A stretch of DNA of 64,000 nt from Diprion similis (GCF_021155765.1 NC_060113.1:10803001-10867000); one strand, 5' to 3'; positions 41,237 through 52,783 are shown, counted from the first letter of the stretch. Notes: generated from the sequence alone by a model not told the origin. Numbers and translations are program-made.

Positions 41237-43934
41237 CCGGGACCATCTCTAGAAACTAAACAGGAACTGCGCATGCGCCAAATGATTCAATTTCATTGGT
41301 CAGCGAAATTGCCCCGCGGAGTAATTTTCGTCAGCTAACCAAGGCGACCAACGTACACGAAATGTGACAAGGCTCTGAATATCTCGCGCGTAAAGTAGCG
41401 TATTGAGGTTATGTTGATATTTATTCCTACTTATCGTGAATTTTCTAAGAAAAGTGTCATTCAGCAATACCGTAGTTGATGTTAGAAGATATTTAATCGA
41501 CACAATAAAGGCGTCAATGGAGAAACAAATATCAAAAGCTACAGAAATTGGATCAGTTATTTATTGAAAGAAGAAATCTGAAATTAAATGTGGAACGTCA
41601 TCAACGAGTGGGAGTCTAGGCAAACTGAGGCAGGTAAGTAAAAATATTGTTTATTTTAAACAGATTCTTTATTTACATGAAATTAAAAATAAATGGATTG
41701 TTGAAACCCAGCAGAAGGTTGCTCCAGAGTAGATTTGTTACAGTGCAGTGCTCCGGAAGCCAGTAATCAGTGCCGATGAACATAAAATATTAAAATAAAA
41801 TCAGTAACAAGGAATAAAAGAAATAGTGTATCTTGAAACACAAAGCTTAGGAGTACAAAAAGTAGCAATTCGTTTTTCTGTCGCAATTTATTGATAGTTA
41901 GTGGTATCCAGAACAATTAGAAGCTCTTGTCTGATGATAATATCTTTTAATATTTTCAGGTGGGAAACAACCATCATCGAAGCGAGACTAAAGTTGTCAG
42001 GCGTCGAAGCGTGTGAGTAAATTTCTGATACTATGATATTTGCATATTACAATATTTTCACATGTATTCAATGATAAAATTCGTTTGTTCTGACAGATTT
42101 AAAGTTTCAAATTTGGATAATAGGATGAAAATCATACCTTACCTGATGGTCAAAACGTTTTGGTGGCTAGGACCCTAGTTTCTCGATTGGTGCCACCGTT
42201 CCAACCATCGAACCTGGTTGTTCCGTTGTTCCATTAGACAACAGGTATCCGAAGGAATTTCTTCTGGTCATCGCCACCTTCTAAACATCAGTCGTGGCAA
42301 AATTGAAGAGCACGACACGCTACAGATCATGGTGTTTGAATATTCCATCATTTTAGATCTATCGAGCCAATAGTAATAAGTTTGTTATTCAACAATTGCT
42401 GCTAACTAATTTTACAGAGCAATCATTCGGTGCACCATTGTAATCCAAGCAGTATTATTGGCCCGAATTATTTTTCAAATTTTATTTTCGGCAGTTTTGA
42501 TATTTTATTTTTCACTATCTTGGTATTCAATTCAGATGAATAGTGTTTCAAGTGTTAAATCAGATTCCAAGGATGAATTTTGATGTGTAAACTGAACCAA
42601 TCTCAATCTAAAAATGTTGGATAACTTCAGTTGAAAATGTCTTTAAAGTCAATATTATTCGACAGTATCATCTGACTAGCTAGTTGCAGCTATCATCCGT
42701 GCTTGAGCCTCGTTCAACCCCAGCAAGGTCTGAGGAATGCATTCACTGACTAGTACACGTTACAAATGATCACTTTGTCTACAATAGGACTTACTTGCTG
42801 GCTAACTTTTTTATGATGAATCTTTATCAGGGAGTTATCCGGTAACTTATTGAAAGCTTGAAACCAGATTCAATTTTATACTCTTACAATGGTCCTTCAT
42901 TGAAACTGAGAGTTTGTGAATCTCCATTTATTACAATTAATTCTGCATCCCATGTTAACACTATTCGAAACAAAAAATCTCATCCTAAAATTGGAAATGG
43001 AATCTGCAATGCAAAAGTTATCTAGCGGCACAAGTTAAAAACAAAGAACCTTATAACGGTTTCTGCAACAGAGGGATTCCTTCCGGATATTCATGTTACT
43101 GGATGATGTTCGGAGCACTATGAACAAGATATTGTATTGGATTTAGGTTTAAGTAAGTATTTTTATGAACTTCAGTGAAAATTAGATATTCATTTGTTTC
43201 AAAGGAACAAGGGGTACAATGTTGAACCCGATAAGTCAATATTTTCATATGAATGTTCCGAACATTACTCTAAAACATGATTATCCTCAAAGTTAATTGT
43301 GACACTGAGGCACATTTTGAAAATGTTGATTTTTAACTTGTGTCACAGAATTTTTCTGAGTTTTACTCTTCGGATTAGATTTTTTTAGATTAGATTTGAA
43401 ATTGAAAGAAACCGTAAGATCTACAACTTCCTTTTCCAACCAACAAAAGTGGCCGATGATCTCTGCATGTGTCATGAATTGAATGGGAAGAGAAGACATC
43501 AGCGAACAGCAGAGATGCTATTATTTTGGCTGTATTTTCTGTTGAAAGAAAAAAATTTCATTGTTATTCCTAATGTACGAAGTAATGAAAATGATTGAAT
43601 AAATTGTCCCCACCTACCTGCTTCGTTTCTTCCAAGCACCCAACATTTGAACAGATTTCTTGTTTCAATCGAATAGGACGAATTTTCAAAGAGCATCAGC
43701 ATTAAATTCCGACCGTTCTTTGAACAATCAATTTTCAATAACAAATGCTTCCCAAGCCTTTCCGAGGGTGACTATCTCAATGACTTGAGATTCTAACCTC
43801 AAAAATGCATGTGAACTACACCGCCGACAGAAACAGAGTTTGACAGCAGGGTCTCGGGGTGGCCAGACTGCACGGACGGCGGATTTAAATTCGCGCATGC
43901 GCAGTTCCTGTTTAGTTTCTAGAGATGGTCCCGG
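41237..43934 (-). mobile_element. TA-target DNA transposon, copy 3 (inverted, full length)
   Basis: Same TIRs as copies 1 and 2, but in opposite orientation. It is 2698 bp long and lies in a (TA)n stretch, with TA on both sides. The frames at 43744-43499 and 43499-43293 match those of copies 1 and 2. It is nearly collinear with copy 2, including the ~680 bp absent from copy 1. Confidence 0.92.
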
Positions 43935-43948
43935 TATATATATATATA

Positions 43949-43971
43949 TGAGGGTAACAGAATTTAGCGTC

Positions 43972-44008
<37 letters not shown>
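43949..44008. repeat. LTR 3'-end fragment and (AT)n microsatellite
   Basis: gggtaacagaatttagcgtcaca at 43952-43974 is the inverse of the first bases of the segment at 44009, and (AT)17 at 43975-44008 separates the two. The arrangement is a perfect long hairpin around the AT run. Confidence 0.8.
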
Positions 44009-44011
<3 letters not shown>

Positions 44012-46675
44012 GACGCTAAATTCTGTTACCCTCTGACGAGGACTTACCGTTAACACTTTGGTGCGATTCTCCAATTATTCGATACGATATTTGAGATACG
44101 AAAAGATACTCGTTGGGCGCCAGACGCTTCAGCGTCAATTCTTAGAGGAAAGGGAAAGATACGATACGATAATCATAATTAGAGAACCCGTTGTATGGCT
44201 GGCTAGGCTCAGGTACTCACACGAACTGGTAGAGTGGCGGTATCCAAAGGCAGTTACAACAGTTACGGAAATAAGGAAAATAAAGAGATCAAGAAATAAG
44301 CTCGAATCAAGTAAATTAACAAGCCAATCAGTCGTATATTATTGATCAGTTCATAAGCGGTAGATTAGTCAATTTGTTACAGAAAGTTAACAAAAGATAC
44401 TTAGTCAACGAGAGTGATTTACAAGATTTTCGGTTAAAGAAGCTAAGCGATAATTCGCACAAAATGATAGTTGGCAAAAGAAATTAATCGTAGGTCGAGA
44501 GAAGCGATATAATGCAAAAAGTCTACCTAAACTAGACGTCACTGGGCGACGTGATCTTACCCAAATTTCAGAAGCGGCACTACGAGAATTGTTACATTAA
44601 AGCAAGAGTGAAACTTTAGCGAAAATCGGTAGTTGACGGAATTGACGGTAGCTTAGAACTATAGTGACAAGAAAATAATATTTAAATTACGACAAATGGT
44701 AATTAGCGAGAAAGATTGACAGTGATATGCGATTCACAAATATCGGAAGCTTATACGGAAGAATTATTCACAGCAAGCGATTTGATAATTACAACAGTCA
44801 AAATTACGATATTAAATTAACAAGGAAATTCGAAATTACGATAACTAGAGAAAATACAAAAGTTATACGAGATTGAGAGGTTTAGAGAAGGGATTGCAGA
44901 GTAAAAATAATACACTAAATACACCTGGTTACAATAAGCAACTTAAGATAACACAGAAGTACGATATTCGGGAAACAAGAAAATATTACAAGGTAATAAG
45001 AAATGTAAATCAATATAAGCGATAGAAAACAAAGGTGCGGTAGTATTTAGCGGCTTAATCTACGCTCAGCTGTACTCCAAGTAGCTCAATATACGATATG
45101 AAATTTCATGCACAAAGCAAATAATATAAAACAAGCGATACGATACAAAGCGATAGGCAATACTAGTAAGAAAAGTAAAGATAGCGATAGCGATAGACAG
45201 TAGAAATTACACAAGCGTTTCTAGCATAAAATTACGAGAAGCAAAGAAAATCAGAGATACGAAAGATAAGCATTAAGCAAAGAAAATTCAGAAATACAAA
45301 AGATATTCGGTAGTTACGAGGTCGCTCACGATAGTTTTCGGAAATTAATTACGAAACGAAATCATGCAGTCGCACGGCGGCTTACAGCACCTCAATGTCC
45401 GTGGACCATGATTCACAAAGATACTGGCATCATTCGATGCAACCAAAACGATAATTAAGATACGATAAGAGAAACAGAAATTAGAGCAACTTCGTAACGG
45501 TACGATATAAAGGCGAAAGCCTTACCTTAGTCGGTGACGAGATTAGGCACTGATTTTAAATTAAATTAAACTTAAAGAAAGCGAAGAAGGAAGGAAGTGA
45601 AGTTAACGGAAGGAATTGAAGCTAAAGGAAGGAGTGAAGCTAAAAGATCAAAACGGTAGTGGGTGCGAAAAAGGTAACGATAGCGATAGCGGCAGAGGAA
45701 TAAGCGATAAGGTTGAGGATTTCTAACTAAACGAGAGCGAGGTGGTAGCGAAGCTGTCTCCTGGCGGGTTGAGCGTAGAATAGGCAGAGTTCGGAGTCCG
45801 GATCAGCGATCTCGCCGGTGTCGTCAGGTGATTCTTCTTCCCCTTCGGTGGTCATTCAATCCCCACCATAATTGGGTCATTCCTCTGGCGAATATCGGCT
45901 ACGCGTTATCGACGATTACCGCTAGATGAGCGTAGTTGACATCACACGTACTTTTCTTCGTCTGCTGCGTCGTACGGTCCAGGTTGCCTGTCATTGGGGG
46001 TTCCCTCCACGAAGGCAGGTACGTAGGCTACCTCCGGAAGGTTACCGGATGGAGTGCAACTCCACATTGTTTGCCTCCACCGGCTTCGTCGTCTAGGCAG
46101 TGGCCAACTGCCCACGATATATCACGAAGACCATGCAGTCACACGGCGGCTTACAGCACCTCATCGTCCGTGGACCATGACTCACAATGATTGTAGCCCT
46201 TACTGACAGGGAGGCTGCGTCGATCCTCAGGACGAGGGCTTTATCAACTTTGGACGTAGTGTTTAAGGCTCGGTCCGGCTCCTGGCCGGTAAGTCGGTGA
46301 ACGACAGGCTGCGGTCTGCCCTTGATGTCGAACTTACGGCATCCGAAAAAGTAGGCATTCAAAGTTGTACGGGAGATTCATGATTACGAAACGGTAGTTG
46401 AATTCGTCGGTAGCTGGACCTGTAGTTTTCGGTAGTTGTCGATCCCTCGGTGAATCAAAGAAACGTGTTGATCCCTCGATGATCGTGGTCGCGTTACCTG
46501 TTTAGCTTGCGCCAAAGCGCGGGATTACAAAGTTTGTACAGAAAATATTAGTAACTAGTATTTTTCGCCTATATCGTATCGAGCTTGCTTGGAGTACCCC
46601 GCCAGGGACGCGTTTTCGGTAGTTTCCTTTAGATTTTTAGCCTTGTAACGAGCCATTCTGAAATGCCACGTTACA
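44009..46675 (-). repeat. Probable 2.7-kb solo LTR, minus strand
   Basis: On the minus strand it starts TGTAACGTGGCATTTCAG at 46675 and ends AGCGTCACA at 44009, TG...CA ends of a long LTR. It is flanked by AT runs on both sides. The interior is noncoding: long AT/GA-rich stretches, and a ~55-bp phrase (catgcagtc.cacggcggcttacagcacctca) occurring at 45364 and again at 46134 as a direct repeat. The start resembles that of the solo LTR at 7192 (TGTGACGTGG). No gag or pol inside. Confidence 0.5.
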
Positions 46676-46697
46676 ATGTATATATATATATATATAT

Positions 46698-47786
46698 TGT
46701 AACGTGGCATTTTTTTTTAATGCTCGTTACAAGTGGCTCCCGAACCTTGGGCGGAATCTAAATAGGGAATTCGCGATCGATATCGTTAACCAGTTCGTAA
46801 AGAGCGCCAGGACAAGGGTCACGCATCCGAAACTCTGAGAGGGGACACTTTACAGGCTAGCGAGTTGAGCATTACAAGTTCTTTTTGTTTTTGTTTATTT
46901 TTCGAGCATATACGACACCAAACAGGGAATTGGACGACGAATCTGACCACATCGAGACCGTCACGAAGGAGGACCTCGACGGAGGGTACACCGCGAGCAG
47001 AGAATCTCACACGAGGCTACGGAGGGAGCGCCAACGTAGAGCTCTGCCCCGAGGGAAACCGAGGCGGACGGGATTCCCGCTGTTGACCAGCGAACCGTAG
47101 CCTATCTTCCTTGCGACACACCATCCCGTCGACAACCGCACGGTCCACACGTCATTGGCGACGGCAGAGAACCTGGGAGACTGACGGCCAATCAGCGATC
47201 CGCGACAGCGGAAACCTACGTTAGCGATAAGCTAGATTTAAGAATTGCGTAACCGAACACCCAATGGAATGCGAGGAATTTCGGAAACGAGAAGGCTATG
47301 CTGGAATTTCGGCTCCGCACAGTTTCGGTGGTAGTAAAGGGAATTGAAAAGAGAATCAGCATTGAGTTTTTGAGAGTTGCGAGTTGGGTAAGAAGCAAAA
47401 AAAAAAAAAAAAACAAGGACCCAGAAAAGCGAAGGATGTCCGACTGCCAAGTTGGGGGATTTCTGATTTGGATGCAAAACGGTAAGCGCTCTTAAATTTC
47501 TGCGGACAAATTTCGAGAACGGACTAGAACGGCGCTCCGAGTAACGGTTGGCCATTTTGAGGACTGATTGCGAAATTACTCGAAATTCGTTTGCCGATTT
47601 CCTCGTGTGGTGGCCGTAGCTTAATTTTTTTTGCGAAAGCGTATCGAGTCAATTTTGGCTATTGTACATGTTGAGTAGAGTCATTCGTTTCGTTATTTGC
47701 GAGCAGCCCAAATTCCGCTGCACAGGGTCAAGTTGCGCTCGCGTGTTTAGAAAGTGTCACCTCTCGTGTAGGTCGCGTATCGCTAA
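46698..47786 (+). other. LTR-start fragment, PBS-like word and unassigned sequence
   Basis: 46698-46732 repeats the start of the LTR that lies inverted on the left (TGTAACGTGGCATTT...CTCGTTACAAG). Then tggctcccgaacc at 46734 looks like a retroviral-type primer binding site. Short frames (for example 46885-47100) could be a gag start but have no recognisable domain. From about 47100 to 47786 I see nothing but moderately GC-rich unique sequence with a poly-A run at 47398. Confidence 0.35.
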
Positions 47787-47788
47787 GT

Positions 47789-48268
47789 GTGAGCAGTAGC
47801 AGTAGTATGCCGGTTTTGGACCACCGCGTGTGCGTGTGTCCGTGTGAGGTGTGCGTGCGTCCGTGTGACCGGCCTAAGCTGACTTAACGTAGATATGCCG
47901 GTTCTGGACCAACGCATGTGTGTCCTTGTGAAGCGTGTGTGTGTGTGTGAGCGTGTGAGTGTGTGTGTGTGACCGTGGTTCTCAACCCGCGGTTCTCAAC
48001 CCCCGCGGATCTCAACCTCCCTGAGTGTTATCATCAGTGGTTGAATACCATCGCGTGTGATTACCATCAGAGAGTGCAATGGTAAGTAGAACTCCGTTCA
48101 GCTGCATCTGGCCAGCTGTCCAATTAATACACCGAGGCGGATTTCAACTTCCGCATAAACCTGTCGTCCAAAATTACCTTGTTGACACGAAAAACTTACA
48201 ATGTCGCCCGAGTAACCCCTTCGCATAAGCCTGTCGGTTTTTCGCGATTTAGCGCTTCCCAAAATAAC
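47789..48268 (+). repeat. Left TIR of the Polinton
   Basis: Matches the inverse of 62473-62935. It contains two copies of a ~90-bp unit (beginning atgccggttttggacc and atgccggttctggacc), a GT/GC-rich simple-repeat block at 47826-47975, and a unique inner part ending in ttcccaaaataacac. Confidence 0.92.
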
Positions 48269-48362
48269 ACTATCCCTAAGATGTTTCCACCCCACCCTAG
48301 CATTATCGTTGTAAAAAGGCGGTTCACCAGCAAAAATCCACAGTCATAAAATCTCCTTCATC

Positions 48363-48815
48363 ATGTCAGACTTCCACGTGAACAACAACGTTGCTATAGT
48401 TGCGGCCCAACTCGACTGGACCGACCTTAGACGACTAACCAGCGAGCCTCTGCGAGAACACTTTGCCCAGCAGTGGGCGCGAGTTCGTTGCGGTACAGTT
48501 AGTGCCGTCCGTGAAAAAAATGTACCAGGCTACATCTGCCTGCAATGTTTCGTCGTCCAGTGACTATACACAACGCCTTAAAATCATCTACCACCAAAAT
48601 CGCTTACAAAACATCACTTTTGCAGCGCCAACATAGAAGACTTCGACAATAATGTGCTATTCCACATCTCGTTCGTGAAACCTGACTCGTTCACGTGTCG
48701 AGTTTGTGGAGATAGTTTATTTGGAACAACCCGGCCAACAGAGGGTTGTACCAAGTGCGAAGAACTGATGGTCCAATTGAAACACGTTGCTGAGAGTATT
48801 AATTTTTACTTTTAA
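48363..48815 (+). CDS. Two-exon CxxC zinc-ribbon protein of the Polinton
   Basis: Exon 1 (48363-48559, 197 nt) and exon 2 (48626-48815, 190 nt), intron 66 nt with gtgact donor and cttttgcag acceptor, phase 2; product 128 residues. Cysteines: CLQC before the splice, then CRVC and CTKC 13 residues apart. Middle: FAQQWARVRCG. The order of motifs, the intron position and phase and the exon 2 length equal those of the gene antisense in Gypsy A at 26657-27116. First gene inside the left TIR and the only gene on this side pointing inward alone. No stops: this may be functional. Function unknown. Confidence 0.8.
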
Positions 48816-48857
48816 TTCAACGTTGGAACACGCCTCTACACATTCCCTGATTATATA

Positions 48858-49115
48858 ATGGCTGCATTATCATTTCCGACCTCAAGCTCAAAGGTTAGCA
48901 ACTTCCGCCTCCTAATAGTTGATTACCCTACCATTAATTTTCGCAAAAATGTAGGTTTATAATCAGTCATTTATATGCTCTGCTTCCATATGCAACAGAA
49001 TTGCATTGTATGCAGAACGTCCTCACGTGAGTTATTGCTCACAGCCCATCATTGTTTCATACTCCCACTACCAATTTTCCCTGTATATAAAAACTTCATC
49101 ATACACCGCCTGTAG
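48858..49115 (+). CDS. Possible small spliced zinc-finger gene
   Basis: An ATG at 48858 follows ttatata. Exon 1 (48858-48893) MAALSFPTSSSK; donor gttagc; acceptor tgcaacag; exon 2 (48999-49115) starts NCIVCRTSS and has HHC further on, giving a C-x2-C...HxC-like finger. Product about 50 residues. The tail overlaps the TATA region of the next gene. Weak call: short, with an ordinary donor. Confidence 0.3.
49083..49093 (+). promoter_or_regulatory. TATA box of the next Polinton gene
   Basis: tatataaaaac about 90 bases before the ATG at 49172. Followed by a short leader with two copies of cgcaagctgaac. Fits a core promoter in position and sequence. Confidence 0.5.
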
Positions 49116-49171
49116 TCACAATCACTCCGCAAGCTGAACGTTCTCCACGCAAGCTGAACAATCTACACGCA

Positions 49172-49681
49172 ATGGCTGAACTGCAAGAATTGGTAAATAT
49201 ACACCGCGCCGTCGACGTTGATCGCATTCTAACCAATGAATTATATTTTCTCACAGACAAACTTACTCGATGAGCCACCAGCCGCGTCGAACAACTCATT
49301 TTTCGGAGACTTTGGTTTGAGTCAACTGCTACCCGAATGGGATGTATTACCGGAGAACGAGCCGAAGACTGGTATTCCCGAATCCATCAAACTACTCACC
49401 GACACACATTCCTGTTCTCTCAACAACGACGTCGGCAACGGAGAGGTTAAAAAATCCAAATTAAAATCTACAATACCAAGGATATTCTACGAACTGACAA
49501 GACTGACTGGTGGCGAACCGCTCTGTCCAACATGCAGTTCACAATCAACCGAAGCTCTCCCGAATATCAGCTTTTGGGTGACCTGACTGCGAAAGTCATC
49601 TCCCGAATCCGCAAACTCCCCGGCAGAAAACCTGAACGCAAACGCCGAACCACTCAAAAAAACAAATTTAAACCTTATTGA
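49172..49681 (+). pseudogene. Polinton accessory gene, spliced, with basic C-terminus
   Basis: Exon 1 (49172-49192) MAELQEL, intron 49193-49256 (gtaaat...tctcacag), exon 2 from 49257 in phase 0 with NLLDEPPAASNNSFFGDF and PEWDVLPENEPKTGIPES. Near 49450, at an A-run (ttaaaaaatcc), another frame takes over: TDWWRTALSNMQFTINRSS and the Arg/Lys-rich end KLPGRKPERKRRTTQKN to 49681. The shift may be decay or a sequencing error in the homopolymer. Acidic first half and strongly basic tail suggest a nuclear or DNA-binding product. A poly(A) signal (aataaa) follows at 49700. Not recognised otherwise. Confidence 0.55.
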
Positions 49682-49757
49682 TAAAAAAATGTATTGATTG
49701 AATAAACAACTTTATTAAAAATATGATCAAGTTTTTATTTTTCAGTGTGCATTTATT

Positions 49758-50327
49758 TCATTCATCGAAATTACTCTTGTCCTGAAATTCATTGTACCAC
49801 AATCTCATGAGTTGCACGTTTTGAAACGCACAAATCCCTGCATGAAAGCTGCAATCAACGATCTTCTTGTCGTAGGATTTCCTCAATATTTCAATCGCTG
49901 GACAGCCCAGTTCCATCATATCCACCGCATTCAAATTTTCCGCATATTCCTCCAACCAACAAATTTTTTCCAATCCCTTGACAAGCACCAACGGCGTTCT
50001 GCCCAGGTGATCGCGCATAATCCTCCTCAAGTTGCCGGAAGTTGTAAAACCATCAGTCCACTGGAATCCATGATGATTATGCGAAAGATACTTCACTTGA
50101 TGGCCCAGTTCATTCGGCAACAGGTTTCAGGCATATGGATCTCGAAATATGTAATGACCCATAGTCTTGGCTACGTTCTCATAAAATGCGACTTCTTTCA
50201 CCACGAATTTATTCCCAACGCCGATAAATCCCTGCACATCCACGAACATACAATCCATTACAGCAATTTTCGAACAACGTTCGTTAGAGGTGTGTACTCG
50301 ACGATTCGATCGTGCAGTATGAGACAA
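49758..50327 (-). pseudogene. Conserved Polinton protein of unknown function (one TGA)
   Basis: One frame from 50327 to 49758, about 190 residues, broken by a TGA at 50127-50129 between DPYA and NLLPNELGHQ. Upstream part: VMDCMFVDVQGF, KFVVKEVAFYE; downstream: HNHHGFQWTDGF and the Glu/Leu-rich C-terminus. It overlaps the major capsid gene by 70 nt in another frame. I recall proteins of this pattern as typical Polinton accessory products, but have no proven function; acidic residues in DCMFVD and KE could be nuclease-like. Confidence 0.55.
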
Positions 50328-51481
50328 TAAGTAGCTGTGTCATCCTCTATATCCGTTTCGCTCTCAAATTCTATTCGTAGGTCAACTGTAGCACTTTTAA
50401 TAGATTCATTTTGTCGCGAACAATCTATCACTATTATTAATGCATCCTTGATGTAAGTTTGCATATCCAGAATGGGTCTATTCACAGTTCCATAATACGA
50501 ATTCTGGAACTTGGCATATATATCGTACAGTAGAGGAAATTGTTCATTTTTACAGCTTACGTTCAGATTTTCATATGAATATAAATCACTGTTTAGAAAT
50601 AGCTTAACGTTGCGTAAATCGCAATGGTCGAAATAACTCGCATGATTCTTCACGTTTTCCTTCCGATTTCTTTGCAATGCAAATATCACATATCTTGGTT
50701 TTTCCAGTTGCGTTGCTATTTTAATGGGCCAAACTTGCATTTTAGATTTCGGTAAATTTGGATTTTCCTGCAACGACCAAGATCTGAAGCACATCTGTAT
50801 CGGTTGATTTTTCTCCAATATTCTCAATAGCGACAGCTTTTCAACATCCGATGGCATCACATGCGGTATTCTCCATTGTAATTTTGTTATTTCCAAACGC
50901 ATGTCTTCCACAGCCGCACCAGTTTTGTAGCAATTTTTATCGGTTCTGCTTCGTATAAGAATGAGTTCGTGTCGAGCGTTGGCAACAATTTTCTCATAAT
51001 CTTCTGCGAAACCCAGCACGGTATTCAATGGAATACACAGGCTAAAATCACCCGTGTGATGGTTGCTTTTATATCCACCATCCTTCCATCCAAATATTTC
51101 CATGGCGTTTTTCTTACTCTGATCCAGCGAAATATAATTTTTAAACGTTGATGTTATTCCTACATTCTTACAATGATCAATTTCCACAGCATTCAATTCG
51201 GAGCGTATTTCATCGAAAAAAAAACACGGAATGTTTTTTTCCAGCTCAAAATCAATTTGATAATTTCTCACACCCGCAACAATTTTGAAAGCTTTTCCCT
51301 GAATGTAGATGAAACTCTCACTCGGCAGCACACACAAATCCTGCTGTTGTATCGAAATGCGTATCTCGTCGTTATTGTTGTAGGAGGAATTTGCATACGG
51401 ATTATGTGCATGCCCGATCGCCTGGTTGATGCTGTTGTCGTAGACCGGCGATGCATCGATTCTCAGGATGTTGGACATCAT
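50258..51481 (-). CDS. Polinton major capsid protein (double jelly-roll)
   Basis: 407 residues, open throughout, starting MMSNILRIDASPVYDNS. Late motif IIVIDCSRQNESIKS followed by VDLRIEFES, and YVIFALQRNRKEN in the middle, are patterns I associate with Polinton hexon-type capsid proteins. Length is at the short end of this family. It lies on the minus strand downstream of minor capsid and protease, the usual late-gene cluster. It would form the virion shell of a possible Polinton virus particle. No lesions. Confidence 0.8.
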   Translation of the reverse strand: MMSNILRIDASPVYDNSINQAIGHAHNPYANSSYNNNDEIRISIQQQDLCVLPSESFIYIQGKAFKIVAGVRNYQIDFELEKNIPCFFFDEIRSELNAVEIDHCKNVGITSTFKNYISLDQSKKNAMEIFGWKDGGYKSNHHTGDFSLCIPLNTVLGFAEDYEKIVANARHELILIRSRTDKNCYKTGAAVEDMRLEITKLQWRIPHVMPSDVEKLSLLRILEKNQPIQMCFRSWSLQENPNLPKSKMQVWPIKIATQLEKPRYVIFALQRNRKENVKNHASYFDHCDLRNVKLFLNSDLYSYENLNVSCKNEQFPLLYDIYAKFQNSYYGTVNRPILDMQTYIKDALIIVIDCSRQNESIKSATVDLRIEFESETDIEDDTATYCLILHDRIVEYTPLTNVVRKLL

Positions 51482-51638
51482 TTTCGGAGTTTAAACCCCA
51501 GCGAAATCAAAATATTCTTGCTTTTTGAAGTAAGCAACCGTTCGGAATTTAGTGACCCTTTTGTATCCCTCGGTGATTCAGTACTGACCGAAACAGTGCT
51601 GGATGCTTGATTATATGCATTGTTGTATGTTAGCATTT

Positions 51639-52370
51639 TCAATCTCCTTTCAAGTGAAGTCGTATAGTGATTTCTTCCCCTCTGAAATTGACCGGTGCTC
51701 CGCTCTGGTCAACTATACTCAGCGTTATGTTGTCGATCACGCGAACACTCACCGGCATGTAGATGATGCTTCGGGGCGATTCCGAAATTTTATAACCTGG
51801 TGGAACGTATGGCGAAAATTCGTGTATCGTGTGAGCCTGCGAACTATTGCTGAATGCGCCATATGTTACGATACACTCCACTTTGATGGAATTAACTCTA
51901 GATATTTTTATCGGGTTTGTCGACTCGTGCCATTCCCCTGCTTTACGTATCTCACCATCATCAAACCCTCACAATGGCGCTATCGAGTTGTCATTCAAGA
52001 AATCAATGTCCCATTTACACCAAACTTCCGATTTAGGTGTATTATTGTTGGCTCGAATTATTATGTTTAGTGCTTCGACCGCCTTTTTACCAGCGCTAAC
52101 ATTCGGTGAAACATCAATCACGTATTCCATATGTTTTTGCACATATTTGTTTACATCCTCAATGGTATACGACCCCGTCGGTATAGTAATTCGATTATTG
52201 TAATTATAACCCAAGCTGTTGCATGTTTCATCAATGTTGGGTATTGAATTGTATGATTGAAACGTGACCAGCCCCATTGAATAAGATTCGCGGTGATTTA
52301 GAATTATTGGTGGAAAGTAATTCGCACTCAGAGTCGATGTATCACCCATTAACGTGAAGGTTATAGACAT
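51639..52370 (-). pseudogene. Polinton minor capsid (penton) protein, one TGA
   Basis: ATG at 52370 (MSITFTLMGDTSTL) overlaps the protease stop as TAATG. The frame is broken by a TGA at about 51967, then continues to 51639. The C-terminal phrase ITLSIVDQSGAPVNFRGEEI is the characteristic end of Polinton minor capsid proteins (single jelly-roll). About 240 residues with the stop ignored, normal for the family. Otherwise the sequence is well preserved. Confidence 0.8.
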
Positions 52371-52783
52371 TATTCCTTCGCTGCGAGAAATTTCAAACAC
52401 AACTCTCCGCAATTGGATGCGTTGTCAGACTGATGCCTGTCATGATTGTACCAGATAACATTCCTCCCACCGAAGTATCGCACAACTTCGTTCGGCGGTG
52501 ATAAATTACCAAAACTGTCGTAATAATACACGTTCTGTCCAATTTTTTTATAAGCCACCCAATGTGTCCCCACTCCCGCATTACTATCTAAATTCATAAT
52601 TCCGCTCTCGCGAACTCTGATTCGTTTCGGTAAATTGTTCCGCATGAAAATACCCCGGAAATGTGATATTTTCATCTTTTTGGCAAATTTCCACAGTTCA
52701 CGGTCTGTAGTAACCCCTCGCGGAAGTTTCACATTTCGGAGTTTTTTTTTAGCTTGTTGGTTGATTTCAAGAATAGCCCCCAT
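52370..52783 (-). CDS. Adenain-like cysteine protease (Ulp1-type) of the Polinton
   Basis: 137 residues. The catalytic set is in order: His74 in GVGTHWVAY, Asp89 in VYYYDSFGN, Gln118 in NHDRHQSD, and Cys125 in ASNCGELCLKFL. Such proteases process capsid precursors. The 5' end overlaps the pVI-like frame by 55 nt; the 3' end overlaps the minor capsid ATG. Open throughout, so probably active. Confidence 0.88.
   Translation of the reverse strand: MGAILEINQQAKKKLRNVKLPRGVTTDRELWKFAKKMKISHFRGIFMRNNLPKRIRVRESGIMNLDSNAGVGTHWVAYKKIGQNVYYYDSFGNLSPPNEVVRYFGGRNVIWYNHDRHQSDNASNCGELCLKFLAAKE

Noticed and set aside
46093-46362. Minus-strand 89-residue frame and plus-strand frame at 45936
   Set aside because: No recognised motifs, both inside the putative solo LTR, and interrupted by the 55-bp repeat.
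47216-47555. Frames with Phe-rich runs around poly-A
   Set aside because: Caused by the A-run at 47398-47413 and no domain recognised.
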